A DNA stretch of 25,726 nucleotides, taken from IMG/VR virus record IMGVR_UViG_3300030116_004137, positions 1 through 25,726 of that record; one strand, given 5' to 3'. This stretch comes from a virus. Below, piece after piece: positions 14,801 through 21,282 of this stretch. The notes under the pieces are model-generated. The model did no database searches, was not told the origin of the DNA, and saw only the letters and a list, made by a program, of their open reading frames with translations. The position numbers and the translations under genes were made by a program. The stretch's first letter is position 1; each line of letters opens with the position of its first letter.

Positions 14801-16386
14801 ATGCTTTTGCGTTAGTCGCAGCTCATTATAGGCGCAACTTGAAAGGCGATGAAACACCAATACAAGACAGAATAAATGCAGCAAACTCTGTTTATATGCT
14901 TTTAACAAGTGTTGGTTATCATGTTACAAACGCTACACAGCCAACAATGGTTACTGTTCCAAAAGTTGCAGGTGATTTTGGTGATTATTCAGGTGCGTGG
15001 AATGGGCTTCTTAAAGGTTACAAACTAGCTATGGAGTTGGTAAGTATGTCTGCGCAAATGGAGACAAATGTTGATACCGACAGCGCACCTCCTGAATATA
15101 GAGATCTTCTGAAACGAATGGAGTTATCTCAATTACTTGACGTAGGTATGGAAGAAGACTTAACAAGTTTTGAACGATTTGATACTGGTTTTGATACGCT
15201 AAATGTAGCTACTGATACTCTTGGAAAAACAACACACAAATTGTATCAAGTTTCACGTTTAGTTGAAGCTGTTAATCGTATATCAGCCGCTATATCTGCT
15301 TTTGACATGGCAAAAAAGTATCCTGAACGAATTAGCGATATGAAGATGTCAGCTGAAGAATATGCTGTTTCTGTTGTTGAAGATACACAAGGTAATTTTT
15401 CTAGTTTAGATGCGCCTTTGTTAATCAAAGCTCTACCAAAAGTAATAACTCAATATCGTAAATATCAATTACTCATGGCTTGGCATTATTCAAGCGCATT
15501 CAAACAAATGTTCAAAGGAGAAACGGCACAATCAAGAGCCGCAGGCAAACGTATTTTAATGTACTCACTTGCTCATGCAGGTATTTTTGCAGGATCAGTA
15601 GGTCTGCCTTTATCTTCTACTTTGTTCTGGCTAGCAACATTTCTAGGAGATGAAGATGAACCTCAAGATCTTGAGCGTTGGATAAAAAAGAATATAGATG
15701 ATGGTTTATTTGGAGATGTTCTTTCAAGAGGTGTGCTTGGATTAGTAGGTATTGATTTGAGTGCTAAATTAAGCCAAAACAAAATTTTTCATCCACTACC
15801 TTACGTAGATTTTCAATTAGGTGAAGCTGGTTGGAAAGAAATAATAGCAGGGTCTGTAGGGCCTGCCGGAACCACAGCGGGTAATTTTTTTAGAGCAGCA
15901 GAATATTTCGCTCAAGGAGACGCAATAAAAGGTATTGAATACATGGTTCCCAAAGGCATACGAAGTGTACTAGAAAGCTATAGATTAGCTACTGAAGGCT
16001 ACACAATGAGAAACGGTGATATAGTTGTAGACCCTAGAGAAATAAGCGGGCTTAGTATCTTTTTAAATTCACTAGGTATTCCCGGCTCTGATATTCAAAA
16101 AATAAAATGGACAAGAGGGCAACAATTTGAGCTTGAACAATATTTTAGTAAACAAAGCGGAAGACTACGTAAGTCATATATTGAAGCATATAAAAATAGA
16201 GATACTGATTTAATGAGTGATTTACGTGGTGAATGGAAAGATCTTCAAAAAGCAAAAGACCGTGTTCGACCTTTCTTTAATGACGCGCCGGGAGTTTTAA
16301 ACAAACAACCAGTTTCAGACTTAATTAAAGCACCACGAGAACAAAGAAAAAGAGAGAAAAAAGCTAGAAGAAAGTTTGGTAATTAA
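8821..16386 (+). CDS. Giant polyvalent / ejected virion protein: zincin-like, ART-PolyVal, PLxRFG-type regions (2,521 aa)
   Basis: Starts two bases after the previous stop. Regions in order: duplicated QRQLFEQF / QKQLFKQF motif (about 4-47) around an acidic stretch; hydrophobic Ala/Gly-rich region (about 190-365); coiled coil, then a Thr/Glu-rich linker (about 526-552); HTH-like segment (about 686-717); low-complexity acidic region; zincin-like motif LHEVGGHQGL with His1072, Glu1073, His1077 and a downstream ELIGYFLEEA (about 1140-1148); ADP-ribosyltransferase-type domain beginning HGTAASFQKFD (His1208), GEGAQAYGWGSYLAE (1225-1239) and ending GVKGVIYPD...NNVVIFNE (about 1571-1605); PLxRFG signature PLKRFG (1800-1805); C-terminal helical region with a membrane-like segment (about 2245-2278). 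This matches phage polyvalent proteins and tail-700/PLxRFG proteins. It sits where T7 has gp16. Ejection into the host is inferred; no lytic transglycosylase motif was seen. Confidence 0.8.
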   Translation: MNEAQRQLFEQFKQENQATVASIYDEDEDDSEQGGLNREQKQLFKQFIEQREGQKRRAQIESNTPTGLIDTTYNTVRRGLSRLANIPNVMMTEQFSELASAERKKEEEDARLAAEGKERPWWYKALSWQREGAKNTADELDALAADKAKDVIERELYTQENFPMSESARKQLEKITSTDKFFGQEGAIVQALSDPLATASGALQVAGEQIPTLAAVLVAARKSPKLAASVMGSSTFLQERFGQLVSEAQEAGYDLSNPEQALAAVKDKDFMAAQADKGFTRGSIIAATDLIFLGLASRAKFNLKGIGTQTGVQALGGGTGEFLAQVASGDEISPGDILIESLAEGVSAPVDVAAFGLKKASETLKTSQGTENSETRISPDETELFSAQDLEDLQNKNDEEDAKAAALSEEQMLEQARARMQAAKSFISDENFFKQRNQKRKNDALNPQTEIGRAYELYKARLQKYPTTQKAENALLDKFLKSFIPKNDKDVAIEEYNTALDAHASAIAAGTITPVDNDARRTKPKTETTPVETTTETTETTETPVVETTEVKPPKPEGKVVAAQRAYAEEKLGENWETVGGLSQAFENRTGFYKKDKNGKTAFQNRVDAEVAARDEETSTAAEPETNEAQADTTALTQQDVKDVVNIRGLSKDQKKIFDVLSDHFFGDKKFDIDDVYAGGKFQPTKIAELAGVKSKQAVSTTINRFRTKIAQEMGIIPENATAEQKKEGLKLIGERLSALAQARKAPARTAETATTDELADTQDVVDQRPDSDEVTDDDVADNSIFQQQGISTIASVGQGAFTGVSKEDVEYTKARSNEPDQYESKRQELADKTRAEQNIQMVQTYGQEAIAQWRSTRSEGAVDVRDLSKKDLLEWITVVEENRVGEISDSQMRQEQREIEKRYDAETKQPRVNEVQAARAVEGPEGRDTTEQSGTQDNRETQPQEGDPDSFTAVEDQAGKVKVESKKPKRRFSVVPDDVDPFAELQQETDEKEANFEQVLKDLTGKNTNWRVKTFRDVGDMIAARLRGDIDVDVPKENFYAFTQPNDKGVPVTYVILDRIPKGRERGVFLHEVGGHQGLDDFISLDEQAKLGERIKEFADKNDNSIESVVANRVLDRITRATLEVPEIETNKELQNSELIGYFLEEATFAGVEPSVQTPIGRLVRDLYALFKRALRKINMNIDAMTAQDIVDLGWGAARFSLSTRKHGTAASFQKFDHRFMSKGEGAQAYGWGSYLAERFGVARFYLRADESRKTEAQAKEDPDNPENFKLFLSALPEPLQTILRNPPNSVVRSGAIFTDDRDVATPEPGVNLPKPHLVFDGKRGSYRVKYPNRSGTQMITKTRFGKPLTLQTILVEANKGFSLIPFKRNDTAKAFDQKRDLLQLAQKEYRAVQDANRVEGSFMHVDTTVADEELLPWVDFVGSNSQVKDAIVKLINGMENIDIFRILEEVTNKNQLPSTNREKTVLDKEINILKELRKQHDEAFDKLDTGVYEGILDVSKQLNIPDDLVSNIMDTVSGESLYWAMTQYNYITGRPYTYLTEEQQIKLLDAPEAIRPDQVVSLLLDNAGVKGVIYPDAGTLGNFAQDSEGMANNVVIFNEDNLFVVGTTPGKQVGNKKNRVAEIKFSISDDHVDNSYGSKAKDAFIEAKEIARQGAASAEFLHQVIRRVREKMPSLGRWYEGMLKIDQTRTEIRKSFEGIALRARALKPERLALLNDFLGKSTFFQKWGYDPEIDGKEVTVDPVFERAFNKLTSEEQQIAKDVFAHGEKMRLRKIEIAKKAGVEGKFFTDAALQGPYAPLKRFGSYVAVLKSQQMKDAEDARNAEGATKEDRERYNKLSQDPKHYVVSFFDTFSRAKKFTDSNPQYKFRSATKKAPDPDEGRVSNPQVFEKILGALNAGEDSNIDGQAKQAFKKLVQDLYFQSLDERNARLSGSKRLNRAGYEKNMIRSFISHAKAEANLIAQMENAAEVNTAFAEAEKETRVDGVRDKERSDAFALVAAHYRRNLKGDETPIQDRINAANSVYMLLTSVGYHVTNATQPTMVTVPKVAGDFGDYSGAWNGLLKGYKLAMELVSMSAQMETNVDTDSAPPEYRDLLKRMELSQLLDVGMEEDLTSFERFDTGFDTLNVATDTLGKTTHKLYQVSRLVEAVNRISAAISAFDMAKKYPERISDMKMSAEEYAVSVVEDTQGNFSSLDAPLLIKALPKVITQYRKYQLLMAWHYSSAFKQMFKGETAQSRAAGKRILMYSLAHAGIFAGSVGLPLSSTLFWLATFLGDEDEPQDLERWIKKNIDDGLFGDVLSRGVLGLVGIDLSAKLSQNKIFHPLPYVDFQLGEAGWKEIIAGSVGPAGTTAGNFFRAAEYFAQGDAIKGIEYMVPKGIRSVLESYRLATEGYTMRNGDIVVDPREISGLSIFLNSLGIPGSDIQKIKWTRGQQFELEQYFSKQSGRLRKSYIEAYKNRDTDLMSDLRGEWKDLQKAKDRVRPFFNDAPGVLNKQPVSDLIKAPREQRKREKKARRKFGN

Positions 16387-16589
16387 TGGAAGTACATTTC
16401 AATAGTTTTTCCCCCCACAAAAAACTTGCGAAACCAATATACTGTTGTCTTTGTAATAGAGAAATAAACAACATCATGGACGCTCATGATCCTGAACCAT
16501 TAGCTGATAAACCAAACAAAATTTGTAACAAATGCAATGAACACGCCGTAAATTTAAGGTTGACAAAGATTAGAGAAAGCGGCTTATAG
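16386..16589 (+). CDS. Small zinc-ribbon-like protein (67 aa)
   Basis: The start overlaps the giant gene's stop by one base (TAATG); the ribosome site is weak, so translation is probably coupled. The product has two CxxC pairs, Cys20-Cys23 and Cys47-Cys50, with a His at 34 and 53, and an AHDPEPLADKPNKIC segment between the pairs. This spacing suits a zinc ribbon. No specific family is named. It is the last gene of the rightward arm, just before the terminator. Possible roles are DNA binding or a virion accessory factor; the sequence does not decide. Confidence 0.65.
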   Translation: MEVHFNSFSPHKKLAKPIYCCLCNREINNIMDAHDPEPLADKPNKICNKCNEHAVNLRLTKIRESGL

Positions 16590-16646
16590 TAGTGTAATAC
16601 CTCCCAAGTCGGCACACTTTACTGCTCTTGCCTGCATACGTGCCAC

Positions 16647-19502
16647 TTAAACTGCCCCTGACACATCCTCCGTTGGGGGCTTTTTTTCTACATCTTCAAC
16701 AATCGGTGTTGTAGCTAATCCCACACCTACACCGTCCATAAGTTTGTGGTAGTTGAGTTCGTAGCAACGAGCCATACCACTTGGTATTGTAGAACCTTGA
16801 CCAATATACATACGTTTGTTGGGCTCTCCCGTTGGTTGCATAATTAAATACCCTGCATTATCGAGTTCTTCACGTATAGATGCAGGCGTAACAGAGTTTT
16901 CTTTACACCAATCCGTCATAGACTTGACCGTTATAAATGCTTTCTTGTCCTCAGTACACAGACGCCCTGCGGGTACGCTACGTAAAGGCATAGATGTATC
17001 TTCCTTGGTTGTATTTGCTGAACCAAGGCGTTTGGTAACGATGAGTCGTCCATGCAGAGTAGCAATAAACGCGGCTAGATGCTCTTGAACGCTTGTATTT
17101 ACCTCACGTCTACTCTCACGCATCTTGATTACTTGTTCTGATGCCCACCTGCCCATTGCATTTATGTCAAACGATACAAGTCCTATCTTCTCTGCAATTT
17201 TGCCTGCAACTAGCGCAGTAACGATCGTGTCGCGGTAGAAACGTTCTTTGTTATCGTCGTCGCTTTTTGGGTTGAACTTGGTGCGCGCAGCTACCAGTTG
17301 TCGACGAACCCAATCACGATGTTTGATCACGAACCTTATGTACGGAAGACACGCTTCCCCATACACGTTATCCATATGGTTTTCTACAAACTCTTGGGTA
17401 ATATCAGGGAACACAGCTGTTCTATAGTCTTGGGGTAGTGATACCTCAAAGAAGCGTAACTGAGTAGCTTCAACCTTATATCCCGCCGGAAGTTTGGCTA
17501 TAGACTCCAAAATTGAGTCATTGGAGGTGATGAAAGAGTTTTTGAACCACTGACCACCCACTGTAGCGAACCGACCGCTAGAGGACAGTCTTTCCTTGTC
17601 TCGTCCGTTGGCGAGTGCATAGCCCGTACGTGTCAACTCCTCCGACGTTCTACCAGAAAACTCGTCAAGGAGTAGAGGAACAGAACCCATGATAGCAATA
17701 CGTTTGATTACGGCGTTGAGTGTAGCACCTTGGTCGCCAGTTTGCCTTTCCATATATTCGGGGTTTCCATAGAACCCACAAGCAATTTTTGCGGCTGTTG
17801 ATTTACCAGTACCGCCATGTCCAGTAAATGCTAGAGGTAGCCCATGCCAGTTTGACGAACCCATCAACTCTACAAGAATACTTCCCATAGAATGACAGAG
17901 TGCAAATTGGAAAGGTTCAGCATCTTTTCTATTGTATAGAGTATCAATGTTTGAAATCCACTCTTCTAGTGTGCCTTTACGCCCAAAGTCTACTGCCACG
18001 TCTGTAGGCACGTTGGGGTCACACAATACTTCTTGTGAACCTTTCTCTGTAATCATTTTAGTGCCAAGTACAAATCCCTTACGATCTTCTGTCCAACCGA
18101 ACTGTCCGTAAGTCTTTGTCTCAACGCGAAACCTTTGTAGTGTTTCGATTAATGTTTCAGCAAATTCTGCCATATCATTCCTCGCGTTTCTTGTTCTTGT
18201 TAAAAATACTTCGTGGCTTGAAAAAGTCTCAGACATCTGTGCAGGAATAGCCAACTCAGATGTTGGCATAAAGAACTCTCTCCAACTACCGTTTTTCTCT
18301 TTGGCTCTCCAATGAATAACCCATGTGCCTTCGCTGTCTTTAATACGATTGATTGGGTACACAAAGCTTTTGCAAAAAGGTTTCCAAGATACTGCACCGT
18401 CGTCGTCGGTGTAGGCCCGGGAAAGCGCGACACCGTTCCACCTAAACAGTTTGTTGTTCCAGTAAGGTATAGTTTGCCCTTCAATCACTGTCGCGTTATT
18501 GGTTTGTTTACCGTCATCGTCGTCGTCACCTGCTGCGGCCGCATTCTGCGCGACGGAAGGCTCAATCTCTGGTGGACAGAAGCCTTTGCTCCTTGCACCA
18601 TCAATCATCTTCTGTACCTCAGCGCGTGTATCTTCTTCAGAGTACCCCTCAAGTATAAGGTCTTTTGCTAGTCCATGTATCTCTGCATCTGTGTTACCTT
18701 TTGTAACCCATGAAGCTACTAGCTTCAGCATATTGTTGTGCCATTCTTCGCCATTCATTACCGCTTCACGTGCTTGGTTGCGGTCTAACTTTTCTCCGTA
18801 CTCAACAAAGTCTCCAAATCCGCCCTTTTTGACGGCTCGTTGTATATTGTTATCTTCTATAAACTTCAGCATGGTTGAACGTAAGTGTTCAACTGAATAA
18901 CGTTTTCCCTGCTTGAGCATCTTTACGGGTATGGGCGTACCATACTTTTTATTATGTGTGCCAACAGGTCTTAATACACGTGCAGAATCCAAGTCTACAG
19001 CGCGATCTATTTTCATGTTGAGAAATGTTGTTATGTCTCGTTTAAGTGTTGCTAATTCTATCCATGTAGCTTTATCTACTTCTTCATCTAAATGAAAGTA
19101 TGTGTGGTATCCTCCACCACTATCTATAACTGAAGGCGTCAGTCGTAAGGCGCTGGCCAACTTTGCAACGTCGGCTATGGCTTCTTTCTTGTCCTTGTAT
19201 TTTTTTGGGTCACTAGCATCAACGTCATAATCGTCATACAAGGACTTGCACCACGCAACGTTGTCTTGCGTACGTATTCTAAATCGGTCTTGTTTATCTT
19301 TGTACCAGTCTCCAAATGAGTTGATTGCGACGTAGACTTCACTGTTCGCATCCAGTTTAACAGCTTCAGAAGCCGCTTTTGCAATCGTCGCAAACTTTCT
19401 GTTCTTCCACCAAGATCTGCCATGCTCATTTGTTTCTGGAACACCAAGCACAATGTGCCCTTTCGAGGGCAGTAGCCACTCGAAAAACTCTAAGGTGTCC
19501 AT
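16647..19502 (-). CDS. Primase-polymerase / DUF927-type helicase fusion (951 aa)
   Basis: I choose ATG 19502 over the in-frame ATG at 19514, because a GGAGGT ribosome site lies between them (19512-19507). The N-terminal part is an archaeo-eukaryotic primase (prim-pol): LYDDYDVDASD (about 88-98) supplies the metal-binding acidic residues, SGGGYHTYF (128-136) is the conserved Gly/His block, and DRAVDLDSARVLRPVGTHNK (166-185) the third motif. A PriCT-like helical domain follows (about 248-305), then an Asp-rich linker, then a DUF927-type ATPase with Walker A GHGGTGKST (561-569) and Walker B LLLDEF (610-615). Such fusions prime and unwind at phage forks. It is the last gene of the leftward arm, after the ssDNA-binding gene. 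Domain calls are motif-based; the helicase direction is unknown. Confidence 0.85.
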   Translation of the reverse strand: MDTLEFFEWLLPSKGHIVLGVPETNEHGRSWWKNRKFATIAKAASEAVKLDANSEVYVAINSFGDWYKDKQDRFRIRTQDNVAWCKSLYDDYDVDASDPKKYKDKKEAIADVAKLASALRLTPSVIDSGGGYHTYFHLDEEVDKATWIELATLKRDITTFLNMKIDRAVDLDSARVLRPVGTHNKKYGTPIPVKMLKQGKRYSVEHLRSTMLKFIEDNNIQRAVKKGGFGDFVEYGEKLDRNQAREAVMNGEEWHNNMLKLVASWVTKGNTDAEIHGLAKDLILEGYSEEDTRAEVQKMIDGARSKGFCPPEIEPSVAQNAAAAGDDDDDGKQTNNATVIEGQTIPYWNNKLFRWNGVALSRAYTDDDGAVSWKPFCKSFVYPINRIKDSEGTWVIHWRAKEKNGSWREFFMPTSELAIPAQMSETFSSHEVFLTRTRNARNDMAEFAETLIETLQRFRVETKTYGQFGWTEDRKGFVLGTKMITEKGSQEVLCDPNVPTDVAVDFGRKGTLEEWISNIDTLYNRKDAEPFQFALCHSMGSILVELMGSSNWHGLPLAFTGHGGTGKSTAAKIACGFYGNPEYMERQTGDQGATLNAVIKRIAIMGSVPLLLDEFSGRTSEELTRTGYALANGRDKERLSSSGRFATVGGQWFKNSFITSNDSILESIAKLPAGYKVEATQLRFFEVSLPQDYRTAVFPDITQEFVENHMDNVYGEACLPYIRFVIKHRDWVRRQLVAARTKFNPKSDDDNKERFYRDTIVTALVAGKIAEKIGLVSFDINAMGRWASEQVIKMRESRREVNTSVQEHLAAFIATLHGRLIVTKRLGSANTTKEDTSMPLRSVPAGRLCTEDKKAFITVKSMTDWCKENSVTPASIREELDNAGYLIMQPTGEPNKRMYIGQGSTIPSGMARCYELNYHKLMDGVGVGLATTPIVEDVEKKPPTEDVSGAV
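16654..16687 (+). terminator. Rho-independent-type terminator at the convergence of the two arms
   Basis: GCCCC (16654-16658) can pair with GGGGC (16676-16680); alternatively CCTCC (16667-16671) pairs with GGGGG (16675-16679) over a GTT loop. Either stem is followed at once by seven T (16681-16687). It lies 65 bases after the last rightward gene and inside the 3' end of the leftward primase-helicase gene, so it should end the late transcript while being read through as codons by the opposing gene. Confidence 0.6.
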
Positions 19503-19506
19503 CATT

Positions 19507-19512
19507 ACCTCC
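19507..19512 (-). promoter_or_regulatory. Ribosome binding site that sets the primase-helicase start
   Basis: GGAGGT on the - strand sits inside the longer possible frame. It is five bases (counted from GGAGG) before ATG 19502 and only one or two before ATG 19505, which favours 19502 as the true start. Confidence 0.65.
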
Positions 19513-19533
19513 ATAATGTGTTAAAGTATTAAT

Positions 19534-19558
19534 GGTAGCCGAAAAAGCTCCGGCTACC
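19534..19558 (-). terminator. Perfect 8-bp hairpin between the SSB-like and primase genes
   Basis: GGTAGCCG (19534-19541) and CGGCTACC (19551-19558) form a perfect inverted repeat around a 9-base loop. In the transcript (- strand) it follows the SSB-like stop by 19 bases and is trailed by ATTAATACTTTAA, not a clean T-run. It could be a partial terminator or attenuator lowering primase expression, or an mRNA-processing and stability hairpin. Confidence 0.45.
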
Positions 19559-19577
19559 TAGAAATTTTGAAGTTTAA

Positions 19578-20333
19578 TTACTCATCGAAATCAAGGTTTT
19601 CGAGAGCCTCAGTGACCTCGTCGTAGTCCTCAACCTTTTTAGTATTTTTAGTTTCAGTTGTACTATACGTGGACTTCGGTTTTGCCTTCACCGCAGCCTT
19701 AGTTTTACTTGGCTTAGGTGCTTCATCAAACTCATCTGCTTCAGCAGCTTTATCCGCAGGAGTTTCAATATCAGTTGCAAAACCCTCTACTGTGGAGTTG
19801 AATCCTCCCTCAATAGTATCAAAAGCAGACCGCGTTTTCATCTCTGCTAAGTCGATAACCTGTACCTGACGCAATCGTAAGGATATACCAGAGCCATTTT
19901 TTGGGTCGTAGACAACAAGCGATACAAGCACGTTGATTTTAGACCCCGTTGTTAACATGAAGTCACTCGGTAGTTTGTTATTGCTAGAATCAAATTGAGC
20001 AATAGATGTAGGTTCGCCGTTAAACGCACCTTTGAGTTTAGTTCTAGCAATGTACTCGCCATTTTCATTGCGTTCAAAAACCTCGTCACTGGGAGGAAAC
20101 TCCTTCCATTTGGGGTCTTTGCCCTCATTGTACGCAGTTTTCATAGCGTTATACAAAGGAACAGCCTGCTCTTTTGTCAAAACAAGGCTCATGGTGTACT
20201 CAGCACCGTCGTCAGTTGGGGCGCAAGGCATACGTCCATTATTCTCAAATTTGTAAGTTTTATCAATTCGAGGATATAGAGCGGTAGCTCCCGTCACGAT
20301 ATAAGACGTAAATTTTGGTTTTTTATCAGTCAT
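19578..20333 (-). CDS. Single-stranded DNA-binding-like protein with acidic C-terminal tail (251 aa)
   Basis: ATG 20333 is preferred to an in-frame ATG at 20345, since GGAG (20343-20340) lies six bases before it. The first 170 residues are beta-rich (KFTSYIVTGATALYPRIDKTYKF, ...YIARTKLKGAF..., INVLVSLVVYDPKNGSGISLRLRQVQVIDL), consistent with an OB fold like those of T7 gp2.5 and DUF2815-type phage ssDNA-binding proteins. A disordered Lys/Thr/Ser/Pro linker (about 195-235) leads to the acidic tail EDYDEVTEALENLDFDE. Acidic tails ending in an aromatic or Phe-Asp-Glu are how such proteins recruit polymerase and helicase. It is encoded just before the primase-helicase. The OB-fold assignment is from pattern, not from strong identity. 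Confidence 0.65.
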   Translation of the reverse strand: MTDKKPKFTSYIVTGATALYPRIDKTYKFENNGRMPCAPTDDGAEYTMSLVLTKEQAVPLYNAMKTAYNEGKDPKWKEFPPSDEVFERNENGEYIARTKLKGAFNGEPTSIAQFDSSNNKLPSDFMLTTGSKINVLVSLVVYDPKNGSGISLRLRQVQVIDLAEMKTRSAFDTIEGGFNSTVEGFATDIETPADKAAEADEFDEAPKPSKTKAAVKAKPKSTYSTTETKNTKKVEDYDEVTEALENLDFDE

Positions 20334-20339
20334 GATAGT

Positions 20340-20343
20340 CTCC
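20340..20343 (-). promoter_or_regulatory. Ribosome binding site that sets the SSB-like start
   Basis: GGAG on the - strand lies six bases before ATG 20333; the upstream in-frame ATG 20345 has no comparable site. Confidence 0.6.
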
Positions 20344-20353
20344 ATTTTAGTGA

Positions 20354-20866
20354 TTAATAAATATATCCGCTTGTCTTTTCAAACTGCGGTCGAACAGTTT
20401 TAGACACACGAACGATTGAATTAAGTTCGATCTCTTTTAGAAAGCGACCGACCTTGAAAGTTAGTAGATTATAGTTCTCAAGTGGGCGTACATTTATATG
20501 TGTTACTACGTTCTTAAGACCGTATCCTCTACTAGAAAGTGACTTCTTATATTCTCTGAAAGATCGTAAAGAAGTCGATGGTACACGTAACATACAACGA
20601 CTAGGCTCTTCTAAAGTAATAAGTTTCAAGGTCGCATACTCAGTACAAGCCTTAGCACGTTTTCCGTTAGGTGTAATTCGTGAACCCCAAGATGATTGGG
20701 GGCATACAGCACATTGTTTTGCTTGTGGTACAGAACTGTTTTTTATTGGTGTAATACCATCGCCAGATGTACAAATAACTGTTTCATCATCTGAATAATA
20801 CGCTCTCATTTTGTCAAAAGCATTGACAATAACAGCGTCTATAGGGGGTTCTGCAAACTCAAACAT
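20354..20866 (-). CDS. Conserved phage protein with Cys cluster, unknown function (170 aa)
   Basis: The start overlaps the previous stop by one base (TAATG). Cys52-x2-Cys55 (QCAVCPQSSWGSR), Cys74 (KACTEY) and Cys91 (SRCMLRVPSTSL) suggest a metal-binding knuckle followed by a beta/alpha domain with PSTSLRSFREYKKSL and VVTHINVRP. From memory, a family with the same outline (CxxCPxxxWGS...GKACK...LxxTSLKxFxxY) occurs in many phages near ssDNA-binding and recombination genes, without an assigned role. A replication or recombination accessory factor is inferred from its place directly before the SSB-like gene. Confidence 0.65.
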   Translation of the reverse strand: MFEFAEPPIDAVIVNAFDKMRAYYSDDETVICTSGDGITPIKNSSVPQAKQCAVCPQSSWGSRITPNGKRAKACTEYATLKLITLEEPSRCMLRVPSTSLRSFREYKKSLSSRGYGLKNVVTHINVRPLENYNLLTFKVGRFLKEIELNSIVRVSKTVRPQFEKTSGYIY

Positions 20867-21282
20867 TACTTACGCCGAAAGTTTACAACTTGCGTTTCGC
20901 TGTATTTTGTGCCGGGAACAAGTTCGCCGTGGTGCTCTTGATAGTCTTGGCAACTTTTCTTCTTAGCACGTACATCTAGTAATTCCCATGCTTTGTTGGA
21001 AGTTACGTGGTTCATAAATGTATCGGGGTCTTCGACGGTCACGGATGATCGTGTTGAACGATACGCAGTACCGTGCTCACGGGAAGACACGTTATCTATA
21101 CCACGTTCGTTGAACCGACGCAGAAACTCTATCTCAATCAATAGCTGTTTATCTTTGTCGCTTGCATCATCGGCTTCATAATCAGCCTTACGCTTTGCTC
21201 GTCGATCACGTAAACCAATAAATAATTTTAGAAGTGATGCGTCATCAACATCCGACACTTTCATTTTCGCCTGCATATTCAA
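20866..21282 (-). CDS. Conserved phage protein, N-terminal coiled coil, unknown function (138 aa)
   Basis: The start is probably TTG 21282, seven or eight bases after AAGGAG; the ATG at 21276 is a close alternative. Residues 15-65 are a charged helical region (LLKLFIGLRDRRAKRKADYEADDAS...LIEIEFLRRFNERG). A compact C-terminal domain follows, with REHGTAYRSTRSSVTVEDPD, AWELLDVRAKK, and a basic end VVNFRRK. I recall the same architecture (LRDxRAxLKxxFE...GTxYRSxxxSVxVxDWDxF...VVNVRRK) in phage replication clusters with no known function. It overlaps the HTH gene by 38 bases and is coupled to the downstream Cys-cluster gene. Confidence 0.65.
   Translation of the reverse strand: MNMQAKMKVSDVDDASLLKLFIGLRDRRAKRKADYEADDASDKDKQLLIEIEFLRRFNERGIDNVSSREHGTAYRSTRSSVTVEDPDTFMNHVTSNKAWELLDVRAKKKSCQDYQEHHGELVPGTKYSETQVVNFRRK

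Noticed and set aside
18312-18900. Two + strand frames of 119 and 133 residues inside the primase-helicase gene
   Set aside because: They are shadows of a gene with clear catalytic motifs on the other strand, with no ribosome site or recognisable domain.
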